A stretch of DNA of 64,000 nt from Poriferisodalis sp965226645 (GTDB lineage: Bacteria; Actinomycetota; Acidimicrobiia; Acidimicrobiales; Poriferisodalaceae): NCBI GenBank assembly GCA_965226645.1, contig CBDDDL010000003.1:926390-990389 (forward strand), written 5' to 3'. This document shows positions 26,501-35,535 of the stretch, in pieces. Position numbers and translations under genes: made by a program. The notes beneath the pieces were generated by a model, which was not told the origin of the DNA, did not search any database, and saw only the letters and a program-made list of their open reading frames with translations. Position 1 is the first letter of the stretch, and every line of letters begins with the position of its first letter.

Positions 26501-27106
26501 GGGAATGTGCACGCCGTCGCCCTTGTCGAACACGGGTGCCTGCCAGCGCATCAGCCCAGCGCGACGCGTCACTACATCGGAGACCCACAGCAACCGGGCA
26601 GCATCACGACGCATGGATCTCTGCGCCGATCTCGCACCGGCGGGGAACTCGTCGAGAGCGTCGAGTAGGAATTGGCAGACCGTTGCAGCGTTCGCCACCG
26701 CACCCGGCAGCACCAGATACTCCACGCCCTCGAACAAGACCGGCGCGACAAACGGACCCTCGAACGGATCCTCATGCGCGAGCACATGCCCATCAGCGAC
26801 CGGCGGACCCGTCAACAACGCATCCACGTCGGCGCCGTCAACCGTGATCTGGCGACGAACTGGCCGTACTGCTCGTATCGCCTCAACCAATCGCGCAAAG
26901 CGAAGCCACTTCGTCGCATTGCCAGGCAACAGCTGCAGCGCCCCGGAACTTCGCAACAACGAGTCGGTCTTGTTCCGGATCCCCGAGACGGAATCCGATA
27001 TGTCGCCGACCGCACTTGAACCATTACCCCCGAGCCCCACTACCCCTCCGAACTCACCGCAGAATCGACGAGCCGACATGCGGAGTCGTGGCGAAGCCCG
27101 GAACAC
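23464..27106 (-). pseudogene. Giant protein with C-terminal PD-(D/E)XK nuclease domain, one frameshift
   Basis: About 1,200 codons. The N-terminal 700 residues (27106 to about 24975) are unrecognised, with mixed helix/strand character (ATKWLRFARLVEAIRAV, PVLFEGVEYLVLPGAVAN, MLVAAGGQLEVRHRQ). Near 24970 the frame shifts, and ADWGNHGELDQIADEIDAIA carries on. The end has NRVSQAFENEIADIARSDPP, LGDIDVLVVNEHRR, IWIIEAKSFAGARTAREI: Asp, then Glu-x-Lys, the core of a PD-(D/E)XK (restriction-like) nuclease. After VRFVQDRWP the last 22 or so residues are encoded by IS1380, so the native C-terminus is cut. It follows the HEPN-like gene on the same strand (131 bp gap) and is probably the second gene of one arm of a divergent defence cluster. 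The start is uncertain (GTG 27106 or ATG 27079). Confidence 0.6.
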
Positions 27107-27236
27107 CGGGTGCTGACTTCCCGTTCGTCATAGCGTTCGAGTACGAAGCACTGAGCCACGTCGCGGGGCAGCCGCATATGTCGCACCGTAGGTCTGCTGT
27201 TGTGTGGTGGCGCGGTTCGTTGCGACGGGAGAGTCG

Positions 27237-28895
27237 TCAGCCGGCCGGGATGTAGGGCGTGGGGCAGCGTGCGTACCGCTCGTATCTGAGGATCGGGCCG
27301 AGTTCGAACCATGAGTGCAGCAGCGGCTTGGCAGCTTGGGGTTCGGGTGTGAGGTCGCTCCACCGGATGACGATGGTCGATTTGTCGCCGTGTACTTCGC
27401 TTTCGACTTGCGCGTTGTCGATGCTGTCCTGGAGAACCTGTCGGGCTCGTGCGGGCAGTGACTGGGGCGGTCGTGCGAGGAACGCGAGCCAGTTCAGCTC
27501 GTCGACGCCGACCCAGCGGACGTCGCCGTTGGGGTAGGCCAACGACATCATCGCCCAGACTCCGTCGGGCAGACGCTCTGTCTTGCCTGTGCGCTTGGTT
27601 TCGTTGCCGGGCAGGTGCCGGTCGATCTCGATCTGGTAGTGGCTCACGTTGTCGTTGGGACGAGTGGGCCACAGATTCGACGTCAGCGCCTCGTTCAGGC
27701 GGGCCTCTGCGTCGTCGTCGAGGACCGGCTTCGAGACGATCATCGCAGCGGTGACGGCGTAGCGGTCGAGCCGGCCGAGAACTGCGAGGCGCATCCATTC
27801 GGCGAATCGAGCGCAGCGGTCGACGGCCTCGCGTGCTTCGTCTTGAGTCGGCCGATGGGCGCGGTGCAGGACTCTGTTTCGCAAGTCGAGAACTCGCGAG
27901 ACCAATTTCCGCGCCGATTCGTCCGTCTCGCCTGAGTCGGGCAGCCGATCGAGAATCTTGGCGAGCAGGGCTCTCGCGTTGCGGGTGTTTCCGTTGCTCT
28001 CATAGAGCGACTCGGCGGCTTCGGCGGGGTTGGCTTCTTCTTCCCAGAGCAGGCACAGCAGCAGCGCCCTGATGGTTTGCTCGCAGGTCACGCCGGTGAG
28101 GATCGCTGCGACGGAGTAGTCGCCTTGGCTCAGCGCAACGCTTGCGTTGCGCCAGCTCTCGTGCGCGTGGCGGAACGGGCCCTTCAGCACCGGAGTCATG
28201 ACGTCGCTGAGTTGCTTGAGGGTCCATCGGGCTGGGCTCTGCTTGCTCGGAGCCGTCATGTACTCGCGCCGCTTGGGTGCTCGAGGCATGACGAAGTCCA
28301 ACTTGGGCTCTTCGGGCCAGTCATTGGGATGCACACCTGGGATGCCTGTGCGCACCAGGTACGGGACCAAGAGCGGAAGTCGTGCACGATTCACGATCTG
28401 CACCGGATCCCAAGACAACGCGCCATAGGCGCGCTGCACATCGGCGACGAACTCGACGGCCTCGTCAAGAGCCCCTTCGATGGCTTCGTCGCTGATCTCG
28501 GCTAGGTGGACAGCGACTTCTGCGACGGTAATGGCAGCGGATAGCGGCTCAGGCTCACTCGGTGGGTCGCCGATTTGCAGAGTTGGGAACGCGATCCGCG
28601 CTGCTTCGAATGCCGCGAATTGCCCGGCATCAATCTCAGGGCTGGTGATCTGGTGGAAACAGCAGCTGATACGGCATCCCACGAGCCCTTCCTGGTCGTC
28701 CCACTCGACCCCGAGGTAATCGTCTTCGAAACCGCGCTTTGGCGGCGGTTTCTCCTGGCCGCGGATAATCGACTTGTCCGGGATCGACAGCGGCGCCTTG
28801 AGAGGCAACAGGAAATAGACAGCCTTGAAGGAATCGTTCTCGGCAGCAGGAACGCGGCTTGCCGGGCGTCGACGTCGTTTGCGATTCTTGGGCAA
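27237..28895 (-). CDS. Unrecognised protein with HEPN-like domain
   Basis: About 552 residues. The first 200 residues are unrecognised (YFLLPLKAPLSIPDKSI, ISCCFHQITSPEIDAGQF). The middle, residues about 240-350, looks like a HEPN domain: a long helix pair with SWRNASVALSQGDYSVAAIL then TGVTCEQTIRALLLCLL, and DLRNRVLHRAHRPTQDEA, whose Arg339-x4-His344 fits the HEPN ribonuclease motif. The C-terminal 200 residues are unrecognised. I chose TTG 28895 because GGAGG lies nine bases upstream. ATG 28928 is possible but lacks a ribosome site. First gene of the leftward arm; the rightward giant gene starts about 205 bp away. A role in phage defence or RNA cleavage is inference. Confidence 0.6.
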   Translation of the reverse strand: MPKNRKRRRRPASRVPAAENDSFKAVYFLLPLKAPLSIPDKSIIRGQEKPPPKRGFEDDYLGVEWDDQEGLVGCRISCCFHQITSPEIDAGQFAAFEAARIAFPTLQIGDPPSEPEPLSAAITVAEVAVHLAEISDEAIEGALDEAVEFVADVQRAYGALSWDPVQIVNRARLPLLVPYLVRTGIPGVHPNDWPEEPKLDFVMPRAPKRREYMTAPSKQSPARWTLKQLSDVMTPVLKGPFRHAHESWRNASVALSQGDYSVAAILTGVTCEQTIRALLLCLLWEEEANPAEAAESLYESNGNTRNARALLAKILDRLPDSGETDESARKLVSRVLDLRNRVLHRAHRPTQDEAREAVDRCARFAEWMRLAVLGRLDRYAVTAAMIVSKPVLDDDAEARLNEALTSNLWPTRPNDNVSHYQIEIDRHLPGNETKRTGKTERLPDGVWAMMSLAYPNGDVRWVGVDELNWLAFLARPPQSLPARARQVLQDSIDNAQVESEVHGDKSTIVIRWSDLTPEPQAAKPLLHSWFELGPILRYERYARCPTPYIPAG

Positions 28896-29100
28896 CCTCG
28901 TCGACCTCCATGATCTTGAGGCCGTCATTCAACCGTCGGTCCGGGCTCTCGCGCATCCCCGCAGTGAACGACGCCAGCTCCTCGAGTGCGCGCTTGCAGT
29001 TGGCTTGATTGCCCCAGCCGTCCGCGAGCCATGCAGGGTCCCTCCAGCGACGTTCAGAAATTGCCTCGGTGCTGCTGACGGCGCGCGCGAGGATCGTCCA
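28896..29100. promoter_or_regulatory. Divergent promoter region of the four-gene cluster
   Basis: These 205 bp separate the leftward HEPN-like gene from the rightward giant gene and must hold both promoters if each arm is one operon. I see no convincing -35/-10 pair or operator. The right edge has GAGGATCG before ATG 29101. Confidence 0.4.
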
Positions 29101-32100
29101 ATGCCGGTTCCAGAAATCGGGTTCGAGTTAGCCGAGCACTTGCGTGTGGAGTTCGGCGCGCACGGTTCGCGTGCGGTGGAGTTTCTCGAAACGGCCCGTG
29201 GTGTGCTCGAAGATCCGACAGATTCGTGGCCCCGAGTTGGCGAGACGGTGGCATATCAGTGTCGTGAAGCGCTGGAGTCGATCACCGAGGCGGGCCGACC
29301 TGGTGCCGGAAGCCGATGGCGGGAATTGTCCCGAGAGGTTGTCAAGTCCGCTGACCGATACGCCAACGCAACGCAGACGCACGACGATGATGCTCCGCAG
29401 TTGCTTCGGGAACTGCTGAGCCGGATCGATGAAGTAAGGCGCTTCCACGATGAGGGCGAGAGCCGTCACCAACAGCTGCTCATCGCGGTGATCGTCGAAC
29501 GAGCGGGAGTTCCGCCTTCGAAGGGCAGCGGAGTCATCTCCGCCTTCCAAGACCTATTCGACCGTCTCAATAGGGCTTTGCACGGCGATTGCCCCATCTC
29601 AGTAGCGCAGGAGATGTACGGGGAGTGCATAGCGCTGGTTCGCCAGCTGTTCATGCCGATGGAATCGCGCGGCAATGAACTGAAGTCTCTTGCCGCTGTC
29701 AGTCCGCCAACCCGAGCCGACGTGCAGAGACTTCTGGACTTGGTAGCGACGCCCGTGCACATGGCCCAGTTCGTTCGGGGCATGGCGACTCCCCAGTGGC
29801 TCGTGCAGCTCGACGCGGCCCGCGTGTTTGACCGGGAGCACATCGAGGTGTGGTGGGCCATCGCTGCTGCAGCACAGCGTCTCGGGCCGACGCACGCTGA
29901 AATGGTCTCGGGCTTTCTCAGCGGGCTGTGGAAGCGCAACGACGAGGATCCCGAACGATTGCGATGCGTCGCAGACGCAGCACGGCGCATGGGACTTCCC
30001 GGCGCGCCGCTGATGCTCGAAATTCTGCGGCGGCACCAAGACAACGGCGCTGTCATTTTCGAAGCCCTGCAGGTCGCGACGGAACTCGATCCCTCGACGC
30101 ATCTGGTGGCTGATTTCGTCGATTTGCTGCTCAACGAGGCGTGCTGGCCTCACTTGTTCGTGCCCGAGGAACTCACGGACCACTTCGTTGCCGGCATTGA
30201 CGAGCATAACGCTCATGCCCGGTTGAAAGTGGTGTGCTTCAAGCTGCGGACCGAGGATCCCGACGATCTTCTGCTGGGGCAGCTGCGATGGGATCATCAA
30301 GGCAAGCTCACCGAATTCGTCGAACCGGTGCACGAAGAACGCTCGCCAGTTCTTGTGTCGTGTTTGGTGTCGATATTGCGACGTGCGTGGGTGCTTGTAC
30401 CAATGTGTGATCTCCTCGAGACGCTGCAGGTGCTGCCGGAGGGGCTGCGGGAGCGCTCGCGGGCTTGGGTGCTCTGCGAGGCACCCGATGTCGACCCGGA
30501 ACTGCTCGTCAGCGAAGTGGAGAGCGCTGTCGGTGCCCGTCTGATCACGGGCGACGATGTTGCTTTAGTGGATCGGGCAGTGCTGTCGGTGCCTGCGGGT
30601 GGCTTCGCGGGCCGCTGGAGACAGGCACTGGGGGAACCGCCTTCGGTCGAGCAGATCGGGCAGGCCATGGCGTCCGACTCGGTCCCGCGCGAATGGCTGT
30701 GCCGCTCGAGCTGGACCCGATTCCTGCCCGACGATGCGAGCAGTGCTTGGAGGAACGCAACCCAGCTGATCGAAGCAAGGTTCGGCGCCCTCGACCGTGA
30801 CTGGGTCTCGAAACGACGCAGAGCCGAGGCGTTCGTCGTCACGAGCCCATTCACCGAAGACGAACTCGAAGCGCAGTCGCCAGAACAGGCAGCAGTTCAG
30901 ATCGCCGCGTGGCGAGCCGGCCCGCAAGACTGGGATCACGACCCGAGGCAACTGGCCGGCACCCTGCAACGCGTCGTGCAGCAAGCCCCACACGATTGGC
31001 TGAGCGACCCGGTCGGCCTCGCCGCCACGCTCTACCACCCGACCTACATCAGCGCGTACCTCCTAGGCATCAAGGAATCAGTCTCCGACTGCGACGTGCC
31101 CGTCGAGCCGCTACTCGACGTGGTCGCACTCGTCAACACAGCCCCGTGGGAGGTAGAGCCGCTCGCGGACAGCCCTCGGGACTTCGAAACGGACTGGCGC
31201 GGTGCCCGACGCGCTGCGCTGGACCTCATCGAAGCGATGGCCGTAGCCGATGTCCAATTCGGCGACCGCTCCGACCAAGCCTGGAACTTGCTCCACCACG
31301 CAGCCATCGACACCTCCGCGGAATCGTGGGCGCCGATGGACTCGCTCACCCGGGCGATCAACCGAGACTGCACCCGCGCATTCGATGCAGCAGTGCTCTT
31401 CGTCGCAGCCGAGCTGCGCGCTGGCAAGTCCGTCCGGGCCGAGTTCGTCGAGTTGCTGAAGTTCGCCTTGAATCTCGAAGGCAACGACGGTGAGGAGTTC
31501 CGGGCCATCGTGGCGCGCCGTCTCGCTTGGCTCCGCCAATCCATGCCCGAATGGACCGACGACAACTTCGATCTCATCTTCGGCGACGACGTACCCACCG
31601 AACTTGCGCAACTGACCGTCGACCTCGCAATCCGGTGGGGCTGGCCGCACCGGTGGGTATTCGAGACTGTCCCCGACATGGTCCGAAACGCGGTCCTGCG
31701 CGACGTCGACGAAGCCATAGACCACCTCATGATCGCCATGCTCGGCGACTGGCCCGGATACCAGCTTGACGACATCGTCCGATTCATCAAGCAGAACCTG
31801 AACGACTACCCCGATCTTGCGTCCCGAGCAGGTGCCTGCATCAGCCGCATCGTCAGCCACGACGACGTGAAAGAGCGATACCTCGAAACAGCAACCCGAC
31901 TCTGGGAAGAACTGCTCGACTCGCCAGCAGCATCCGCGCTCGGAGGATTCGGCAACATGTACCGAGCTGCCGCGCTCGACGAGCAACGCTGGGCGCAACT
32001 GACCCAACGCACACTCGAAGAGGAGATGAACCGAGGCCGGTGGCTCTACGGCGCATCCAACCGCGCCATGGAGCTCCCGCCGACACAACCCAAACTGGCC

Positions 32101-32280
32101 GTGCTCAACGCCATCGTCCGCGGCCATATGGAACCAGGGACCCGATACCGCATCTCCAAGAACATCGGCGAAGTCCTGACCCACTCGACCGAACTCGAAG
32201 ACACAGCCGAGCACCGGCTGCTGGTCACAGCGCTACGAGAACACGACATCATCCGCGACGAGCCCGAGGAGGACTCATGA
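29101..32280 (+). CDS. Giant, mainly helical protein with N-terminal HEPN-like segment
   Basis: 1,059 residues, not assigned to a family. Residues 1-185 are helical, and AFQDLFDRLNRALHGDCPIS (about 149-168) has Arg155-x5-His161 in the RNxxLHG-like pattern of HEPN-related domains. The rest reads as a long alpha solenoid rich in Asp, Glu and Leu (MLEILRRHQDNGAVIFEALQ, SILRRAWVLVPMCDLLETLQ, AFVVTSPFTEDELEAQSPEQ). No P-loop or nuclease motif is visible. The frame is open further upstream, but ATG 29101 has GAGGA before it and avoids overlap with the divergent gene. The stop overlaps the next start in ATGA, so it is coupled to the small winged-helix-like protein. Sensor or scaffold is a reasonable guess only. 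Confidence 0.65.
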   Translation: MPVPEIGFELAEHLRVEFGAHGSRAVEFLETARGVLEDPTDSWPRVGETVAYQCREALESITEAGRPGAGSRWRELSREVVKSADRYANATQTHDDDAPQLLRELLSRIDEVRRFHDEGESRHQQLLIAVIVERAGVPPSKGSGVISAFQDLFDRLNRALHGDCPISVAQEMYGECIALVRQLFMPMESRGNELKSLAAVSPPTRADVQRLLDLVATPVHMAQFVRGMATPQWLVQLDAARVFDREHIEVWWAIAAAAQRLGPTHAEMVSGFLSGLWKRNDEDPERLRCVADAARRMGLPGAPLMLEILRRHQDNGAVIFEALQVATELDPSTHLVADFVDLLLNEACWPHLFVPEELTDHFVAGIDEHNAHARLKVVCFKLRTEDPDDLLLGQLRWDHQGKLTEFVEPVHEERSPVLVSCLVSILRRAWVLVPMCDLLETLQVLPEGLRERSRAWVLCEAPDVDPELLVSEVESAVGARLITGDDVALVDRAVLSVPAGGFAGRWRQALGEPPSVEQIGQAMASDSVPREWLCRSSWTRFLPDDASSAWRNATQLIEARFGALDRDWVSKRRRAEAFVVTSPFTEDELEAQSPEQAAVQIAAWRAGPQDWDHDPRQLAGTLQRVVQQAPHDWLSDPVGLAATLYHPTYISAYLLGIKESVSDCDVPVEPLLDVVALVNTAPWEVEPLADSPRDFETDWRGARRAALDLIEAMAVADVQFGDRSDQAWNLLHHAAIDTSAESWAPMDSLTRAINRDCTRAFDAAVLFVAAELRAGKSVRAEFVELLKFALNLEGNDGEEFRAIVARRLAWLRQSMPEWTDDNFDLIFGDDVPTELAQLTVDLAIRWGWPHRWVFETVPDMVRNAVLRDVDEAIDHLMIAMLGDWPGYQLDDIVRFIKQNLNDYPDLASRAGACISRIVSHDDVKERYLETATRLWEELLDSPAASALGGFGNMYRAAALDEQRWAQLTQRTLEEEMNRGRWLYGASNRAMELPPTQPKLAVLNAIVRGHMEPGTRYRISKNIGEVLTHSTELEDTAEHRLLVTALREHDIIRDEPEEDS

Positions 32281-32708
32281 CCACCGAATGGGACGACATC
32301 GCCCTGCCTGCTCTCAAGCAGATTCACGCGTGGGAAGGCGACGAGCGTGCCTTCGAGTACGACACGCACGATGTGGCGGAAGCGCTCGGCATCGACGACG
32401 TCAACCGGGTGGGCCGCCAGCTGGAATCGCTGAAGGAAGCTGGCCTCATCACGATGGGCGATGCCAGAGCAAGCGGCAACTCGCACAACTACATCAACCT
32501 CAAGGTCACCGCCGAAGGCAGACGCATTCTCGGTGAATGGCCTAGCGACCCCGCAACCGCTCTTCTCGAGGCCCTTGAGCACGCAATCGAACAGCACCTC
32601 GGTGGACCTGACGAAAAGCGGCTGAAAAAACTCCGACGCCTCCTGCGCAAGATGTCGCCCGAAGCCATACGCGCAGTCGCTCAGGGCCTCTTGATAGCGG
32701 CGCTCTGA
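32277..32708 (+). CDS. Small winged-helix-like partner protein
   Basis: 143 residues, starting MTTEWDDIALPALKQIHAWE. The first 85 residues look like a winged helix (THDVAEALGIDDVNRVGRQL, ESLKEAGLITMGDARASGNS, NLKVTAEGRRILGEWP). The remainder is a helical, basic tail (EKRLKKLRRLLRKMSPEAIR). It overlaps the giant gene by four bases (ATGA), so the two are made together. It could be a regulator of the cluster or a subunit that helps the giant protein. The family is not known to me. Confidence 0.75.
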   Translation: MTTEWDDIALPALKQIHAWEGDERAFEYDTHDVAEALGIDDVNRVGRQLESLKEAGLITMGDARASGNSHNYINLKVTAEGRRILGEWPSDPATALLEALEHAIEQHLGGPDEKRLKKLRRLLRKMSPEAIRAVAQGLLIAAL

Positions 32709-32834
32709 GGCGGCGTCCGGCATCCGGTTGACGGCGCGCAGCCGAGCGGCGATGCCGTGACGGAGGATGCGCTCAGATCACATCTCGGGGCATGCCAGCA
32801 ACCACAACGCTTTGTTGGCCCTTGAACGGATAGA

Positions 32835-32867
32835 CCCCGCCATTCCCGGTAGTCCGGGAAGGCGGGG
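32835..32867 (+). terminator. Long GC hairpin downstream of the helical-protein operon
   Basis: CCCCGCC then TTCCCGG pair with CCGGGAA then GGCGGGG around a TAGT loop, 14 pairs with a single bulged A. It lies 127 bp after the winged-helix gene and 70 bp before the next small gene. No U-run. Confidence 0.55.
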
Positions 32868-32936
32868 AGCATTGGGCGCATACTAGCGCTGGTTCACCAC
32901 TGTCGGTAGCGTTCGCTGTGATCGTGAGGACGACAC

Positions 32937-33098
32937 ATGTCTGAGCCGGAGCAGCAGCGTCGCGAGGTCGTGGACCGGATTCTTGCCGAGTCGCTGCCGA
33001 AACCCGGGGTCGCCGAGGCAATGCGGTTCTGGCACTACACCCGGCCCGTGCCCACGGACCGTCCCGGCGGAAGCGGCCTCAGCAGCAGCGACGCCTGA
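32937..33098 (+). CDS. Small protein, paralogue of the one at 34475-34639
   Basis: 53 residues: MSEPEQQRREVVDRILAESL then PKPGVAEAMRFWHYTRPVPT and a Gly/Ser-rich tail. GTGAGGA precedes the ATG at a good distance. It matches the other small protein at VDRILAESLPKPGVAE versus IDSILERSLAKPGLAE, then FW/YW and RP, so both are probably real. No known family. It is amphipathic with one conserved Trp and contains no membrane segment. Confidence 0.6.
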   Translation: MSEPEQQRREVVDRILAESLPKPGVAEAMRFWHYTRPVPTDRPGGSGLSSSDA

Positions 33099-33219
33099 CC
33101 GGTCTGTCGGGCTCTGAGCCCGTCTGGCGGGTCTTCTGCGGGACAACCCCTTCCCGAGTTGTCGCTCAAGGCGCGAAAATCATGCTGTTGCTGTGACACC
33201 GGATACCTAGTGTGCGGTC

Positions 33220-33846
33220 ATGGCCCGCTGGTACACCTCGGATCATCATTTCGGACATCGCAACATCATCGGCTACTGCGACCGGCCCTTCGCCGACGTG
33301 GACGAGATGAATGTTGCGATGGTCGAGCGGTGGAACGACCTCGTCGCGGACGACGACGAGGTGTGGGTGATCGGCGACATCGCGCTCGGCGACCTGCGCA
33401 CCGTCCTCGCCGAGCACGTCGCGAAGCTGCGGGGCCGCAAGATCCTCGTGCCCGGCAACCACGACCGCTGCTGGGCAGGCCGCAACAAACACGAGAAGAG
33501 CCGCGGCGACTACCTCGAGCTCGGCGGCTTCGAACGGATCGTCGATGCGCCCAAGCCGATTCGTATCGGCCGCAAGAAGGTGCGCATCAGCCACTTCCCG
33601 TATCTGCTCGACGAGTCCTACGACCTCAAGTACCTCGATCACCGGCCCCGCGACGACGGCAGCTGGCTGCTGCACGGACACATCCACGAGAAATGGCGCC
33701 AGCGAGGCCGCCAGATCAACGTCGGGGTGGACGCGTGGGACTTCGCGCCTGTCCCAGAGGACACCATCGCCGGACTGATCGCCCGAGGACCCGCCGACCG
33801 CGAACCCGTTCCCTCACAAACCGCATCCCAGCCGCGGCACCACTGA
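33220..33846 (+). CDS. Calcineurin-like metallophosphoesterase
   Basis: 208 residues with the full motif set: SDHHFGHRN, VIGDIALGD, VPGNHD, RISHFPY and LHGHIHEKW, all metal ligands present. This is the short YfcE/phosphoesterase type that often acts on phosphodiesters or nucleotides. Length is normal, with a Pro/Ser-rich C-terminal tail. It stands alone on the plus strand between small hypothetical genes. The substrate cannot be told from sequence. Confidence 0.88.
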   Translation: MARWYTSDHHFGHRNIIGYCDRPFADVDEMNVAMVERWNDLVADDDEVWVIGDIALGDLRTVLAEHVAKLRGRKILVPGNHDRCWAGRNKHEKSRGDYLELGGFERIVDAPKPIRIGRKKVRISHFPYLLDESYDLKYLDHRPRDDGSWLLHGHIHEKWRQRGRQINVGVDAWDFAPVPEDTIAGLIARGPADREPVPSQTASQPRHH

Positions 33847-33997
33847 ACCGGGACGCACTGCAGCCCATCCGAAACGGCGTCTCGACGCGAATAGCGTCAA
33901 CACCAATGGACTCTCGCAGTCGACCTGAACCCATAGGCCATCGGGATCTCGACGACACCCGAGCAAAGACCGACCGTCGCAGAAGCAGGACACAGCC

Positions 33998-34393
33998 GTG
34001 AATGGGCCAACGCGCGGATCTCACACCGAGGTGACAACCACCGGCACCCTCAGCCGCATCGACGCGGAAGCGCCTCGGCCGCTCGCCTACGACGAGTTCG
34101 TCGACTTCGTGAACAGCATCGCCGATCAGCTCCATGCAGACCGCAGCCTCATCGACCCGAGCGTGTCCGGGCAGGCCAGCACCGGGGAGCTCGCGATCTC
34201 ATTCGGGGTGCCCATCTCGATCGGCGCACCCGAACTCAGCGGCCGGCTCTCTCAGATTTTCGACAGCCTCAACGGGGCGCTCGGCCTCATCTGGCCACAT
34301 GACACCGTTCAGCGGACCCGCGGGCGCGTCACGACGATGCTGAACCCGACAAGCCAGCATCTCGACGGGATCAACGAACCGGCGCTCACATAG
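33998..34393 (+). CDS. Hypothetical protein
   Basis: 131 residues of ordinary composition (LAYDEFVDFVNSIADQLHAD, STGELAISFGVPISIGAPEL, RLSQIFDSLNGALGLIWP). Not recognised. No signal peptide or membrane segment. Mixed helix/strand; the centre could be a small alpha/beta domain. The ATG at 33998 is the first in the frame and is preceded by no clear ribosome site. It lies 151 bp after the metallophosphoesterase and could share its transcript. Confidence 0.5.
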   Translation: MNGPTRGSHTEVTTTGTLSRIDAEAPRPLAYDEFVDFVNSIADQLHADRSLIDPSVSGQASTGELAISFGVPISIGAPELSGRLSQIFDSLNGALGLIWPHDTVQRTRGRVTTMLNPTSQHLDGINEPALT

Positions 34394-34474
34394 GGCGCCG
34401 CCTTGTCTGGACGCCGGTGTTCCGCTGCGCGCTCGTCCTCAGTTCAGAATCGAAAGCGCACCGTTGGGCGTGTG

Positions 34475-34639
34475 TCAACCCGACGCGGCAGGTCCCTCGG
34501 CGTCGAGTCGCGGCGCGGGCGTCTCACGAAGCGGTCGACAGAGCCGCCAGTAGAGCAGCGTCTCGGCAAGCCCGGGTTTCGCCAGGGACCGTTCGAGGAT
34601 CGAATCGATGTCGGGTCGTGGGACGGGTGGCTGCGGCAT
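34475..34639 (-). CDS. Small protein, paralogue of the one at 32937-33098
   Basis: 54 residues: MPQPPVPRPDIDSILERSLA then KPGLAETLLYWRLCRPLRET. AAGGA lies six to seven bases before the ATG. The shared core with the plus-strand paralogue is D-x-IL-xx-SL-x-KPG-[VL]-AE-xxx-[FY]-W-xxx-RP. Two diverged copies keeping the same core, each with its own ribosome site, argue for real genes. Function unknown. Confidence 0.6.
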   Translation of the reverse strand: MPQPPVPRPDIDSILERSLAKPGLAETLLYWRLCRPLRETPAPRLDAEGPAASG

Positions 34640-34900
34640 GGTCGTCCTTGTTGCATTTGGCTCGCATTGTGGCCCGAGAGCCGCAACCAATCCAGTCTGC
34701 GCTCTGCGAGATGCGCGCACGGGAGGCTTCCGAGACCAAGGTGCGCCGGCGGACCGCGGCGCTGGTTGCGATCTGGTTCCCACCGGAGCCGCGATCGCAT
34801 GGGTACGCAGCAACCTTGCACCGCCTTCAGCTGAGCGTGCGTGGGCTCGAGCGGATTCCTCATCGAGGCCGACAACGACCGCCGATGTGCGCCTCGGGGA
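34640..34900. other. No gene recognised
   Basis: Open frames on both strands here are Arg/Pro-rich and look like chance frames in GC-rich DNA. Confidence 0.4.
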
Positions 34901-35056
34901 TCACCGGGTGAAGTATCGCTCCGTCATGGTCGCTACAGCGGTCTCGTCGACCGGCCCGGATTCGAGACGCCATTGCTGGAGCAGTTCCTTGAGCGCGTCG
35001 CGGCGCCGCTGCTCGTCAGCGAGTTCGCTAGTTGGTTGGTTGACGAGGTCTCGCAT
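34901..35056 (-). CDS. Possible small antitoxin-like protein
   Basis: 51 residues: MRDLVNQPTSELADEQRRRD then ALKELLQQWRLESGPVDETA and VATMTERYFTR. The second half resembles the C-terminal toxin-binding helix of small VapB/CopG-type antitoxins (ALxELLxxWxxExGPVDExxV). No ribosome site is obvious, the N-terminal DNA-binding part is unclear, and no toxin follows. It may be a remnant. An in-frame ATG at 35110 is an alternative. Confidence 0.3.
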   Translation of the reverse strand: MRDLVNQPTSELADEQRRRDALKELLQQWRLESGPVDETAVATMTERYFTR

Positions 35057-35110
35057 CGGCCCACCGGCTTTCACGGGTCGGTTCGATCGTATCCATCTCG
35101 GGTTCCTCAT

Positions 35111-35535
35111 CGACTTGTTCGACCGGCTCGTCGGTCGCATCGCCTGCTTCGGTTGATGTATCTCCGTCGGTGCCGTTGTGTGTTCAGCCGGGACGCCGAC
35201 GGCGTCCTGCCCCCAGCGGCACGAGAGCGGGCGTCGTACTCGGCGAACCAGCGGCTGACACAGGAGCGGCGCTGTCGGTGCCGGCTGAGCACGCAGCTGG
35301 GAGCGGACAGCAGCGATGCGAGCTGAATGGGGTGGATAGCTCGTCTTGGCGTTTCTTGCCTCACCCACGCTGTCCTCACCCTGGGCCCGGCGTGACGTGT
35401 GACACAGCGGACAGGCCAGCGCTGAGACTGCGGCGAAGTGCGACGGGGACGGGCTTGTTCCTGAGGCGATAGAAGTGGCATAGGCCTCGACGCGGGTGAT
35501 CGCCGCTCGAGACCCTCGACTTGGAGGGAGACGCG
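35111..35535. other. No gene recognised
   Basis: About 420 bp upstream of the gene starting at 35536. It probably holds that gene's promoter; I see no repeat or conserved frame. Confidence 0.4.

Noticed and set aside
23464..32708. Assignment of the giant-protein cluster to a named system such as Shedu, Thoeris, BREX, DISARM or Avs
   Set aside because: The diagnostic parts (TIR, methyltransferase, PglZ, helicase, STAND ATPase with P-loop, DUF4263 core) are not visible. Only a generic PD-(D/E)XK core and HEPN-like motifs are.
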